A stretch of 64,000 bases of DNA from JAJZVS01 sp963708095 (GCA_963708095.1 OY970182.1:62001-126000); one strand, 5' to 3'. Numbered from the stretch's first letter, positions 25,972-34,534 are shown. The notes: a model not told the origin generated them from the letters alone. A program made the numbers and translations.

Positions 25972-27483
25972 TCTTACTGTGTCATAAACCTCTTGACCGA
26001 TTCGGCGTGAGTTTGCCAGGGATGGAGATTCTCACTCGTGGAGGCGGGTCGTGGGTCTCGAATCGGGCGTTGACGGCAGCGAATCACGGTTCGCGGCCTA
26101 TGTCGAGGCGATTACGTCGGCGCTGGGTCACGCCGATCGCGCGGCGCCGTTCCGATCGTATTGCGCCGGACTGCTGCTGCCCGGCGATCGCAAGAGCGTC
26201 GAGCCGATGGCCGCCCGGGTGGAACCGGGGCGCGTGCAGGCGGCGCATCAGTCGCTGCATCACTTCGTGGCGAAGTCCGATTGGTCCGACGATGCGGTGC
26301 TCGAGGCGGTGCGTGCCCGCGTCCTGCCGATCATCGAGCCACGCGGTCCGATCCGGGCGCTCATCATCGACGACACCGGCATGCCGAAGAAGGGTAAGCA
26401 CTCGGTCGGGGTGGCGCGGCAGTACTGCGGACAGCTCGGCAAGCAGGACAACTGCCAGGTCGCGGTGAGCCTGTCGGCCGCCAACGATCACGCCAGCCTG
26501 CCGATCGCCTATCGTCTGTATCTGCCGCAGGAATGGGCGGATGACCCTGACCGGCGCGCCGCGGCAGGCGTACCCGATGATGTTGTCTTCCAGACCAAGC
26601 CGCAGATCGCGCTGGACCAGCTTCGTGCTGCCCGCGCGGCCGGAATCGACGCCGCGGTCGTGTTGGCCGACGCGGGATACGGCAACGACACCGACTTCCG
26701 CGATGGCATCACCGGGATCGGCCTTGCCTATGCCGTCGGCATCCAATCCTCCACCAGCCTGTGGCCGCCCGGGGTGGAACCGCTGCCACCGAAGCCATGG
26801 AGCGGGCGCGGTCGTCCGACGTCCGCGATCCGTCGTGACGGAGCGCATCAGCCGATCTCGGCCAGGCAACTGGCGCTCGATCTTCCCAAAAAGGCGTGGC
26901 GGCGGGTCACCTGGCGCGAAGGGACCAACACCAAACTCGCTTCGCGCTTCGCGGCGGTGCGTGTGCGTCCCGCGCATCGCGATTATCACCGTTCCTCACC
27001 GCGCCCCGAGGAATGGTGCCTGATCGAATGGCCGGCGGGCGAACCCGAGCCGACGAAATACTTTCTGTCCACACTGCCAGAAAACATCAGCCGGCGAGCA
27101 CTGGCGAACGCTACCAAGCTGCGCTGGCGGATCGAGCGGGACTACCAGGACCTCAAGCAGGAACTTGGGCTCGGCCATTACGAGGGGCGAGGGTGGCGTG
27201 GCTTTCACCATCACGCCACGCTGTGCATCGCTGCCTACGGATTCCTGATCTCCGAAAGGCGAGCAATTCCCCCCTCAGGACCATGCAACACCGTTCTCAT
27301 CCAAGAGCATCGCCTTCCCGACGGTTATCGACCCCGCGGATCCACCCATCAGACCTGAACGTCATGTCCCGACCTCAATCACATCTGTCCGGATCGCGAT
27401 AGCGCGCGCCATCGCAAGAACCCTGCCGCGCTGCCCTTGCTGCCAGCGGGCCACACGCAGGATGGTCTTATGACACAGTAAGA
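25972..27483 (+). mobile_element. IS701-family insertion sequence
   Basis: This element of about 1.5 kb has perfect terminal inverted repeats (TCTTACTGTGTCATAA at 25972-25987 and complement at 27468-27483). It is flanked on both sides by CTAG (25968-25971 and 27484-27487), matching the YTAR target duplication of IS701. The left CTAG is also the right end of the IS1182 element, so IS701 inserted exactly at that junction. Confidence 0.9.
26051..27358 (+). CDS. IS701-family transposase
   Basis: This is a 435-residue DDE transposase (DDE_5 superfamily). Motifs include VEPGRVQAAHQSLHHFVAKS, the first Asp in LIIDDTGMPKKGKHSVGVAR, a second in VVLADAGYGNDTDF, and the Glu region LRWRIERDYQDLKQELGLGH. 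It also has the family-typical RQYCGQLGKQDNCQVAVSLS. The frame is complete with intact element ends. The C-terminal 25 residues (after LISERRAIPP) diverge from the family core and may vary. Confidence 0.93.
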   Translation: MGLESGVDGSESRFAAYVEAITSALGHADRAAPFRSYCAGLLLPGDRKSVEPMAARVEPGRVQAAHQSLHHFVAKSDWSDDAVLEAVRARVLPIIEPRGPIRALIIDDTGMPKKGKHSVGVARQYCGQLGKQDNCQVAVSLSAANDHASLPIAYRLYLPQEWADDPDRRAAAGVPDDVVFQTKPQIALDQLRAARAAGIDAAVVLADAGYGNDTDFRDGITGIGLAYAVGIQSSTSLWPPGVEPLPPKPWSGRGRPTSAIRRDGAHQPISARQLALDLPKKAWRRVTWREGTNTKLASRFAAVRVRPAHRDYHRSSPRPEEWCLIEWPAGEPEPTKYFLSTLPENISRRALANATKLRWRIERDYQDLKQELGLGHYEGRGWRGFHHHATLCIAAYGFLISERRAIPPSGPCNTVLIQEHRLPDGYRPRGSTHQT

Positions 27484-27497
27484 CTAGCGGCTTGATA

Positions 27498-28632
27498 TAC
27501 CCCTTTGCTCAGGGATTCTGGCCTCTCGGTTTGCCCACGAAGTGGAAATTCCGGGAGATCAGAGAGGCGATCTCGGAGCGATAGGCGCCGATGTTGTTGA
27601 AGAACCGGTCGATCGCGGCCCTGAAGTCGGCCAGGGTCGGATAGTGCTCGTTCCATAGGGTCTTCTTCTTGAAGAACCACCACAGCCGTTCGATTAGATT
27701 GAGGTTGGGTGCGTAGGGCGGCAGGTAGGTCAGTCTGATACGGCAGTCGTCGCAGGCGAGATACGCCTTGATCGCCGCCGAGTGGTTGTAGCTTGCATTG
27801 TCCAGCACGACGTCGATGGCACTGGCAGCAGGATGACGGGCCGCCAACGTGTCGAACAGGTCGATCATCGCCCCGCTCGTGATCTTCTCTGCCTCGCGCT
27901 TCACTACCTCTCGGTCAGGCCAGCTCAGCGCACCATTGATATTGACGTTGACACGACCGTGATTGCTTTTCAGCTCCCGTGTCGTCCCGCGCTTGATCCA
28001 GCCGAACGCCGGATGCCCGGTATAGGCGGGATGCGTGCCATCGACGAAATACAACGGCCGGCACGGTCCGGCCGCCGCCATCAGAGGGGCCAGCGTCTGC
28101 TCTACGAACGTCCGCTGCACCGTCGCATCCGCCTTGGCGGGAACGCACTTCGGCTTCTTGTAGACGAAGTCCAGCCGCTTCAGCAGCTTGGTCATCGCAT
28201 TCGGCGTATAGACGCTCCCGAACCGCGCTTGCACGAAGCCGCATACCTCCTTCGCGGTCATATACAAGCGCTCGGTCAGCTCGGCCGTCAGCGCGGCGCG
28301 CTGCTCGGCCGTCAGTTCCGGCTCCTGGCCGGTGTAAGAGAGCCGCTCCAGCCCGGCGATCCCGCAAGTCGCGTGGAGCCGGCGATGCTCACGCACCGTC
28401 TCGGCGTCGATGTAGAGCGCTTCCGCGATCCGCTCCGCCGTCCAGCCGTCGTCCAGCAGCAGCAGCACGTTCAGCCGCCGATGCACCGCACTGTTCATCT
28501 GCCGGCGCATCAGCCGCAGCAGGTGCCCCCGATCCTCAGCGCTCAGAACCAATCCCGACATGGGGGCAGCGAATTGTACCGCCCCGCGTCGGTGCAAGTG
28601 AAATCTGGCCGGGTTCCCTCGGATTCGAGGTA
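27498..28632 (-). mobile_element. IS630-family insertion sequence (full copy)
   Basis: This element of about 1.13 kb has imperfect terminal repeats (left TACCCCTTTGCTCAGGG; right, complemented, TACCTCGAATCCGAGGG) and TA on both sides, the IS630 target. The empty target would read CTTGATATCAAG, itself a palindrome. A truncated second copy is at 31138-31298 and a non-autonomous derivative at 37821-38011. Confidence 0.88.
27509..28561 (-). CDS. IS630-family transposase
   Basis: This is a 350-residue transposase with an N-terminal helix-turn-helix region (MNSAVHRRLNVLLLLDDGWT, AERIAEALYIDAETVREHRR) and a winged second domain (AKEVCGFVQARFGSVYTPNA). The DDE core shows the first Asp in LYFVDGTHPAYTGHPAFGW, the second in DVVLDNASYNHS, and the Glu in YAPNLNLIERLWWFFKKK. 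The start ATG at 28561 lies inside a segment also carried by the MITE at 37821. The frame is intact in one piece. Confidence 0.94.
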   Translation of the reverse strand: MSGLVLSAEDRGHLLRLMRRQMNSAVHRRLNVLLLLDDGWTAERIAEALYIDAETVREHRRLHATCGIAGLERLSYTGQEPELTAEQRAALTAELTERLYMTAKEVCGFVQARFGSVYTPNAMTKLLKRLDFVYKKPKCVPAKADATVQRTFVEQTLAPLMAAAGPCRPLYFVDGTHPAYTGHPAFGWIKRGTTRELKSNHGRVNVNINGALSWPDREVVKREAEKITSGAMIDLFDTLAARHPAASAIDVVLDNASYNHSAAIKAYLACDDCRIRLTYLPPYAPNLNLIERLWWFFKKKTLWNEHYPTLADFRAAIDRFFNNIGAYRSEIASLISRNFHFVGKPRGQNP

Positions 28633-28697
28633 TATCAAGTGGCTTTTGGTGTCCCAACGGCAACACTGCTCGGATTGTGCACAGGCGCGAGGCTTCG

Positions 28698-29789
28698 TCA
28701 CGCCCCCTTCTCGAGCGCGACCGAATGGCCTTGCAGCCACGCCTCGATCTCTGGCCGGTAGACCTCCGGCATCTTCTTCGCGTATCGCGTCACCATCGTG
28801 ATCGTACTCCAGCCACCGTCCTCTTTGAGCGCGAGGAGATCGCGGTGCAGGCAATAGTGCCAAGTGGCCCAGGTGTGCCGGAGGCAATGCGGCCTGATCT
28901 CCGGAACCCAAGCACGCTTCTCCCTCGTCTTGCCTTTCGGCAGCCAGACACGCCAAGCGCCCGGGAGGCCGGCCCGCCGGCAAGCCGTGGCCCAGGCAGT
29001 CTTAATCTGGCCGCCGCCGGTGCGGCCGGTGTCCATATAGGCTTCACCGATCGTCTTTCCGCGATCCATTCCTTTGGGCCGGCGGGCGCGCACGGGACGG
29101 AACACGCGGCCCTCTCGGTGCGGAAGTCCGGTGAGGGCCGTGATCACGACAGGCGGCAGGTCTATCTCGCGCTCGGTGCCCTGCTTCTGCCAGACGGTGG
29201 CGCGCACTCCACGGAGGTCGACGTCTTTCCATTCGAGCTCGAGCGCCTCCGACATGCGGGCGCCGGTGCCGATCAGGAAGGTGAGCAGCGGCCGGAGATG
29301 GTCAGCCGCGACAGCCACCAGCACTGCAGCTTCGGCTGGGCGCAGGAACGCCGGCCGCTCGCACCAACCGCGGACCGCGGCGTGCTCCATGATGGCGCGG
29401 AGTGGCGTCAAGACGGCGCGCAGCTTCGTTGCCGGTGCTGCGCGCATTCCGGCCATGAGAATCTTGGCATAGGCGCGGTCAACCGCCTCCTGATTGATCT
29501 TGCCGAGCGGCGTGGTGCCGAAATGGAGTAGAAGCCGCTTGACGTGCGTTTTGGTGGTCGGCGTGTGCTCCTTGGCCTGGAGGTAGCTCTCCACCGCGCG
29601 GGCGAACGTTACGACCGCCCTTTCGCCATAGGTCGCACGGTCCCAGAGCTCGTTTTCCCGCTTGATCCTGTAGCCTTCTGCGCGTTCGGGCTCAGAAGTC
29701 TCAGTGCTCTCGAATACGCTTTGTCCTCGGACGGTTCCGCGGACGTAGAGCATGGCCGAGCCCGGCCGGCGAACGATCTTGAGGGGCAT
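28698..29789 (-). CDS. Tyrosine-type site-specific integrase
   Basis: This is a 363-residue phage/island integrase. The N-terminal SAM-like core-binding domain spans about residues 55-150 (AVESYLQAKEHTPTTKTHVK). The catalytic domain shows the first Arg in LIGTGARMSEALELEWKDVD, the HxxR box in RPHCLRHTWATWHYC, a WSTITMVTRY segment and the Tyr nucleophile in MVTRYAKKMPEVYR. All key residues appear present. It lies 4.4 kb from a tRNA-Val 3' remnant, consistent with an element that integrated there. Its 5' end overlaps an upstream small ORF by 180 bp. Confidence 0.93.
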   Translation of the reverse strand: MPLKIVRRPGSAMLYVRGTVRGQSVFESTETSEPERAEGYRIKRENELWDRATYGERAVVTFARAVESYLQAKEHTPTTKTHVKRLLLHFGTTPLGKINQEAVDRAYAKILMAGMRAAPATKLRAVLTPLRAIMEHAAVRGWCERPAFLRPAEAAVLVAVAADHLRPLLTFLIGTGARMSEALELEWKDVDLRGVRATVWQKQGTEREIDLPPVVITALTGLPHREGRVFRPVRARRPKGMDRGKTIGEAYMDTGRTGGGQIKTAWATACRRAGLPGAWRVWLPKGKTREKRAWVPEIRPHCLRHTWATWHYCLHRDLLALKEDGGWSTITMVTRYAKKMPEVYRPEIEAWLQGHSVALEKGA

Positions 29790-30091
29790 TCCAGGCTCCC
29801 GAACAGGCGTGGCAGGTCCTCGGGGTAGAACACGATCCGGTTACCCCAGCGGCGATGTGTTGGCCCACCCTGGTGCTTTGGGTGATCGGCGAGGTGCCGG
29901 AGGAGCTTGGTCTTGCCGACCAGGCCGCGCAACCGATCGAGGATTTGCCGGAGCGTGAAAACCTCGCCGATCGCTGGAAGGATAGAACGGTCAGCTACGC
30001 CAGTTGGCCTGGGGCGCGTACACCTGGACGAAATGTCGAGACATTCAGAGCCTGTGACGCGATCGAGCAAGCCCGGCCAACGATCAGACAT
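29609..30091 (-). CDS. Small putative DNA-binding protein overlapping integrase 5' end
   Basis: This is a 160-residue frame immediately upstream of the integrase and overlapping its first 60 codons. The middle part VFTLRQILDRLRGLVGKTKL and THRRWGNRIVFYPEDLPRLF looks like an excisionase/AlpA-like winged helix: a tertiary-structure-type HTH followed by an R.GN..vFy.eDi..L strand. The C-terminal overlap region (STSAEPSEDKAYSRALRLL) also looks protein-like, so the overlap may be real. The true start is unclear and the first 40 residues are doubtful. It may control excision or integrase expression. Confidence 0.6.
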   Translation of the reverse strand: MSDRWPGLLDRVTGSECLDISSRCTRPRPTGVADRSILPAIGEVFTLRQILDRLRGLVGKTKLLRHLADHPKHQGGPTHRRWGNRIVFYPEDLPRLFGSLECPSRSFAGRARPCSTSAEPSEDKAYSRALRLLSPNAQKATGSSGKTSSGTVRPMAKGRS

Positions 30092-30509
30092 CGGATTTTC
30101 CCCTCTGCGGGGTCAGCAGATCTCGCAAGTCCGAAGTGCGGTTCCGGCGTACAGTCTTTCTGCAGGCAAAGCGGATGGCGGGGCAGCCCCTCTTGGGTGA
30201 GCACGAGACAATTTTGTCCCACAGCGGCTGGTGCCGTCGCGAAGGTAGCGGAAATTGCTGTAGCGATGTCGCCGCTGAGCGAGTCTCGCCTCGAGACACT
30301 GATGGCCTTGAGGGCGGGGCGTCTTCTGCAAAGAAGGATTTATCGTCACGACGTCTCTCCGAGCCGATCCGCTGATCGTCCAGGCGCACGACGCGAATGG
30401 GGCGGGGGAGACGACGGTCGCAGGTCGATTGTCACGAAATCATGATCTACTGGGCCGCGTCGAACATGAGTGCTTCGGCGTTGCCCCAGGGGTTTCGGCC
30501 CCAAAGGGG
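30092..30509. other. Non-coding accessory stretch upstream of integrase module
   Basis: About 420 bp of mixed composition between the integrase module and the IS6-type element. It is less GC-rich than the chromosome. No convincing gene, tRNA or repeat was recognised; open frames on both strands lack known motifs. It might contain the promoter for the small DNA-binding gene or decayed element DNA. Confidence 0.4.
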
Positions 30510-31137
30510 GTTCTGTCAGCGCTCGTGCCAGCAACTATAGGCCGACGGCTGAGGGGCGAGGTCGTTAGGCGGCTTGCAACACGCTCAGCACCGTTGCGGT
30601 GCGGCGAAGGAAGTGGACCCTACGGTAGTCGGCGGAAACTTGCTGATGGGCGCGGGAGCGGGAATGGAGGAAGTTGCGTAACTCGTCATATGCGCGACAG
30701 AATTTGCCAGCCGAAACATACCAGCTTCGACCCGCCTTGCCGTGTCGGCGTCGCCGCAGACTTTCAGCCAGCGCTGGCGTGAGCTTGCTTTCCCAGTCGC
30801 GAACCGCCTCATGGCTGAACACGATGCCGCGGGTCAGGAACATCTCCGGCAGATCACGCAGGGCAAGCTTGTAGCGCAAGCGCGAGAGCACCACGAGGGC
30901 AATGACGTCACTGGGGTACTGCGTCCGGTTCAGAACGCCAGAACTCTGCTCGTTGAATTGCTTGCCGCAGACGCGACAGCGGAACCGGCGGTAACTCTGG
31001 GCGGTGCGCTCGCTCCGTTCCGAAACGGCGGCTGAGCCGCACCCAACGCATCGCATCTCGCCAATCCCCCTCGCCGCGACTCTATACCCATACCGAGTGC
31101 AATCGAACAAGCCCCGTGGCGCGAGCGCTGACGGAAC
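30510..31137 (-). mobile_element. Internally deleted IS6-family element
   Basis: This 628-bp element is bounded by near-perfect inverted repeats (GTTCTGTCAGCGCTCGTGCC at 30510-30529; the complemented right end differs at two positions). It carries only part of an IS6-type transposase. No target duplication is seen: the flanks differ, and the right flank is the exact start of a truncated IS630 copy. This fits the adjacent deletions made by IS6/IS26 replicative transposition. Confidence 0.8.
30565..31110 (-). pseudogene. IS6-family transposase lacking its catalytic core
   Basis: The N-terminal zinc-ribbon-like part (MRCVGCGSAAVSERSERTAQ, FRCRVCGKQFNE) and the IS6 helix-turn-helix region (PEMFLTRGIVFSHEAVRDWE) are intact through GKAGRSWYV. 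That point should lead into the first catalytic Asp (WYVDETY). Instead the frame jumps to KFCRAYDELRNFLHSRSR, which belongs near the C-terminus. The DDE core is therefore missing through an in-frame internal deletion of more than 100 codons. It cannot be an active transposase by itself, though its ends could be mobilised in trans. Confidence 0.82.
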
Positions 31138-31298
31138 TTATGGAACGAGCACTACCCGACCCTGGCCGACTTCAGGGCCGCGATCGACCGGTTCTTCAAC
31201 AACATCGGCGCCTATCGCTCCGAGATCGCCTCTCTGATCTCCCGGAATTTCCACTTCGTGGGCAAACCGAGAGGCCAGAATCCCTGAGCAAAGGGGTA
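31138..31298 (+). mobile_element. Truncated 3' end of a second IS630 copy
   Basis: This segment nearly matches the 3' end of the transposase at 27509-27660, but on the opposite strand. In frame it encodes WNEHYPTLADFRAAIDRFFN through FHFVGKPRGQNP and the stop, followed by the same terminal repeat ending GGGGTA and then TA. It begins exactly at the right end of the IS6-type element, so the rest of the copy has been deleted. Confidence 0.88.
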
Positions 31299-31331
31299 TA
31301 TTAGACACATTGTTGGCAAATAAGAACGAAT

Positions 31332-31398
31332 GTGTCGGAGAAGAAAAAGCGGCGGAGTTTCACCCGGGAGTTCAAACTCGCGGCGCTCGCGCGCATGA
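31332..31398 (+). pseudogene. Fragment of an IS3-type transposase OrfA N-terminus (possible)
   Basis: A short frame from GTG reads SEKKKRRSFTREFKLAALAR, resembling the start of OrfA helix-turn-helix proteins of IS3-family elements, and then loses similarity. No inverted repeat or second frame was found nearby. It is probably a relic left by deletion; the similarity is short, so the call is tentative. Confidence 0.4.
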
Positions 31399-31473
31399 GG
31401 TGCACCGCCACACTGGCCCCGGCTTGAAGCCGCGCTGGACGACCAACCGGCCAGAGCCCCTATGCCGGGGGTA

Positions 31474-31809
31474 CTACATCGGCATCATGCGCATGTTCAT
31501 ATTGAACAAGATCCACAGCATGCCGGCGATCATCAGCACGAGCAGGGAGCCGGAAAAGACCATCAGGGCAAATTCCTCGCGCTTCTCCCGGCTCAGATTG
31601 ACATGCAGGAAGTAGCGCACATGCACGACGATCTGCACCAGTCCCAGCACGCCGATCACCCACAGCAACGCCATCGTGGACAACGTGCCTGTTGCCACCA
31701 GAGCAAATGGAACGATCGTCAGGAGCGCCGCCAGCGCGAACCCCGTCTGGTATCCACGCAGATCATGCCGATAGGCATCAGCCTTGCTCTGCTGCTTGAC
31801 GCTCGACAT
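31474..31809 (-). CDS. cyoD: Cytochrome bo3 ubiquinol oxidase subunit IV
   Basis: CyoD is a small membrane subunit assisting assembly of the bo3 quinol oxidase. The 111-residue product has three membrane helices (TGFALAALLTIVPFALVATG, TMALLWVIGVLGLVQIVVHV, LVLMIAGMLWILFNMNMRMM). The family motif VHVRYFLHVNLSREKREE lies between the second and third. Its ATG overlaps the cyoC stop by one base at 31809. No cyoE (heme O synthase) follows: the operon ends here next to mobile DNA remnants. Confidence 0.94.
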   Translation of the reverse strand: MSSVKQQSKADAYRHDLRGYQTGFALAALLTIVPFALVATGTLSTMALLWVIGVLGLVQIVVHVRYFLHVNLSREKREEFALMVFSGSLLVLMIAGMLWILFNMNMRMMPM

Positions 31810-32435
31810 CAGGTAATCCCTCCCAGATAGACGACGGAGAAAATCCCCACCCAGATCAGGTCCAGGAAGTGCCAGAACAACGCCAGGCGGGCGATGCGTG
31901 ACTTGGCGGACCCGGTCAGGCCGGTGCGGCGGATCTGGATCAGCATCATCACCAGCCAGATCGAGCCGGCGGTGACGTGCGCGCCATGCAGCGGCACCAG
32001 GCCGAAGAATGCCGACAGGAAGCCGGAACGCTGCGGCACCGCACCCACGGCCAGCATGTGGGCAAATTCGCGGATTTCCAGCCCCAGGAAGACCAGCCCG
32101 AGCGCCAGTGTCACCACCATCCAGAACATCACCCGGCGCACACCGAGATCATACTTGATGGCCAACGACGCCATGCCGAAGGTGAAGGTGCTGGTCAGCA
32201 GCGCGGCCGTTTCCATCGCGGCGGCGGGCAGTTCGAACAAGTCCTTCGGCGTGGGGCCACCGGCGAAGGACATTGGCGTCAGCATCGTCACATAAGTGCC
32301 GAACATCAGGCCGAAGATGACGAGGTCGCTCATCATGAACAGCCAGAAGCCGGAGAGGGCGTTGGCTGCGGGATCGTGCTCGTGAGCGTGATCCGCGACC
32401 AGGGTCATCCCGGGCGGAGAAGCGACGACGTTCAT
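31809..32435 (-). CDS. cyoC: Cytochrome bo3 ubiquinol oxidase subunit III
   Basis: CyoC is a five-helix subunit III of the heme-copper quinol oxidase. Starting at the ATG at 32435, which overlaps the cyoB stop, the product has 208 residues. It includes LSGFWLFMMSDLVIFGLMFG, the helix TAALLTSTFTFGMASLAIKY and the family motif GLVPLHGAHVTAGSIWLVMM, then WHFLDLIWVGIFSVVYLGG at the C-terminus. All are standard subunit III features. A longer upstream frame covers the cyoB end and is not family-like. Confidence 0.95.
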   Translation of the reverse strand: MNVVASPPGMTLVADHAHEHDPAANALSGFWLFMMSDLVIFGLMFGTYVTMLTPMSFAGGPTPKDLFELPAAAMETAALLTSTFTFGMASLAIKYDLGVRRVMFWMVVTLALGLVFLGLEIREFAHMLAVGAVPQRSGFLSAFFGLVPLHGAHVTAGSIWLVMMLIQIRRTGLTGSAKSRIARLALFWHFLDLIWVGIFSVVYLGGIT

Positions 32436-34534
32436 TCTGCAGCCTCCTGGAAATACTCGTTGGCAGCGACGCCGTGGTTTCTCGGATCCCATTCAAGCTC
32501 ACGCGTGACGGGCGCGACCGTGCGGACCGTGGCGAGCCAGGCAAGGTATTGCCGCCGGACCTCGGCGGCCGGGATCGTGACCGGATGGCGATCGCCCAGC
32601 ATGGCGCGGCCGACCAGCGTCATCGCCAGCACCGCGAGAGTGAGAAGCGCGAGCCACCAGATGTGCCAGACCAGGCCGAACCCGAGCGCGGTGCCAAACA
32701 CGGCGGTGATCACGCCGACCCAGGTGTCACCGGGCAGGTGGATGTCGGAGAAGGAGACCGGCTGCTGATAGCCGAACCCGGCTTCCTTCGCGACGGCGAA
32801 CGGATCGAGCGCGTAGATATGAGGGATGACCGGGAAATTATAGGCCGGCACCGGCGACGGCGTCGCCCACTCCAAGGTTCGCGCGTTCCACGGATCGCCG
32901 CCGATGTCGCGAGTTTGCGCGCGGTCGCGGATCGAGACGTAGAGCTGCACGCCCATGCTGATCAGCGCGAGCGTGACGAAGCAGGCGCCGACACCGGCGA
33001 TCAGGAACCAGGGCTGATAGGCCGGATTGGTGTAGGACACCGTGCGCCGCGTCATGCCCATCAGTCCCACCGCATAGAGCGGGAAGAAGGCGAGGATGAA
33101 GCCGATGATCCAACTGAAAGCGGCAGCATAGCCCCAGCGGTCGTTCAGGCGGAAGCCGAACACTTTCGGAAACCAGTAGGTGTAGCCCGCCAGCATGCCG
33201 AACAAGGTGCCAGGGATCAGCATGTTGTGGAAATGCGCGACCAGGAAGAGCGTGTTGTGAACCTGGAAATCGACCGGCGGGTTGGCGAGGATGATGCCGG
33301 TCAGGCCGCCGAGCACGAACAACACCATGAAGGCGATCGCATAGACCATCGGCACGCTGAAGCGGATGCGGCCGCGGTACATCGTCGCCATCCAATCATA
33401 GATTTTCACGCCGGTCGGGATGCCGATCAGCATCGTGGCGATGCCGAACACCGCGTTGATGTTGGCGTCCTGCCCCATGGTGAAGAAATGATGCAGCCAC
33501 ACGCCGAAGGACAGGAAGCCGATCGCCATGGTGGCGATCACCAGCGTGGTGTAGCCGTAGAGCTTCTTGCCGGAGAAGGTGGAGATGACTTCGGCATACA
33601 CGCCGAAGGCGGGTAGGACCAGGATGTAGACCTCGGGATGGCCGAACAACCAGAACAGGTTGGCGAAGTTCATCATGTTGCCGCCGAGGCCATTGGTGAA
33701 GAAGTGGAATCCCAGATAGCGGTCGGCGGCGAGCATCATCGTCGCCACGGTCAGCGGCGGCATGGCGAACACCAGCAGCAGCGAGGTGCAGAGCGCGTTC
33801 CAGGTGAACAGCGGCATGCGCAGGAAGGTCATGCCGGGCGCGCGTTCCTTGAAAATCGTCACCATGAAATTGATGCCGGTGAGCGTCGAGCCCAGGCCGG
33901 TCAGCGTCACGGCCCAGATCCAGTAGTCAGGTCCGGCGCCGGGCTGGAAACTCACCTCGGTGTAGGGCGGATAGCCGGTCCAGCCGCCGGTGGAGAAATC
34001 GCCAATCACCAGCGAGATCATCACCAGCATCGCGCCGGCGACGGTCAGGCCCAGGCTGAAGGAGTTCAGCATCGGGAAGCTGACATCGCGGGCGCCGATC
34101 TGCAGCGGCACCACGATGTTGATCAGCCCGGTCAGGAACGGCATGGCCATGAAGAAGATCATGATCGTGCCGTGGGTCGAAAAGAGCTGGCCGAAATGGT
34201 TGGCAGAGAGGAAGCCGCCATGCAGCCCGTCGGCCTGCTGGGCGCGCATCACCACGCCTTCCAGCGCACCGCGCACCAGCATGATCAGCGCCAGCACGAT
34301 ATACATCACGCCGATCTTCTTGTGATCGACGCTGACCAGCCATTGCGACCACATCGGGCCCCAGAGGCGGAACCGCGTCAGCAATGCCACGGTGACGACG
34401 GCGCCGATGATCACCACCCACGCTGCACCCGACAGGATCATGTCGTTCATGCTCGGGTGAAGGAACGCCTTCAGGAAATCGAGCGAATCCAGGTTGAGCC
34501 GGCCGAACGCCAGGCTCCAGACGGCTTGCGACAT
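32432..34534 (-). CDS. cyoB: Cytochrome bo3 ubiquinol oxidase subunit I
   Basis: CyoB is the catalytic subunit I of the proton-pumping quinol oxidase, carrying heme b, heme o3 and CuB. The product from the ATG at 34534 is about 700 residues, slightly longer than usual. It contains VDHKKIGVMYIVLALIMLVR, the heme b ligand region STHGTIMIFFMAMPFLTGLI, the CuB-His motif LFWLFGHPEVYILVLPAFGV, paired His in VWLHHFFTMGQDANI, and VHNTLFLVAHFHNMLIPGTL with the heme ligands. It is preceded closely by cyoA and coupled to cyoC. Confidence 0.96.
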   Translation of the reverse strand: MSQAVWSLAFGRLNLDSLDFLKAFLHPSMNDMILSGAAWVVIIGAVVTVALLTRFRLWGPMWSQWLVSVDHKKIGVMYIVLALIMLVRGALEGVVMRAQQADGLHGGFLSANHFGQLFSTHGTIMIFFMAMPFLTGLINIVVPLQIGARDVSFPMLNSFSLGLTVAGAMLVMISLVIGDFSTGGWTGYPPYTEVSFQPGAGPDYWIWAVTLTGLGSTLTGINFMVTIFKERAPGMTFLRMPLFTWNALCTSLLLVFAMPPLTVATMMLAADRYLGFHFFTNGLGGNMMNFANLFWLFGHPEVYILVLPAFGVYAEVISTFSGKKLYGYTTLVIATMAIGFLSFGVWLHHFFTMGQDANINAVFGIATMLIGIPTGVKIYDWMATMYRGRIRFSVPMVYAIAFMVLFVLGGLTGIILANPPVDFQVHNTLFLVAHFHNMLIPGTLFGMLAGYTYWFPKVFGFRLNDRWGYAAAFSWIIGFILAFFPLYAVGLMGMTRRTVSYTNPAYQPWFLIAGVGACFVTLALISMGVQLYVSIRDRAQTRDIGGDPWNARTLEWATPSPVPAYNFPVIPHIYALDPFAVAKEAGFGYQQPVSFSDIHLPGDTWVGVITAVFGTALGFGLVWHIWWLALLTLAVLAMTLVGRAMLGDRHPVTIPAAEVRRQYLAWLATVRTVAPVTRELEWDPRNHGVAANEYFQEAAE

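Noticed and set aside
29855..30445. 196-codon plus-strand frame opposite the small DNA-binding gene
   Set aside because: Overlaps and mirrors the better-supported minus-strand frame, with no domain pattern.
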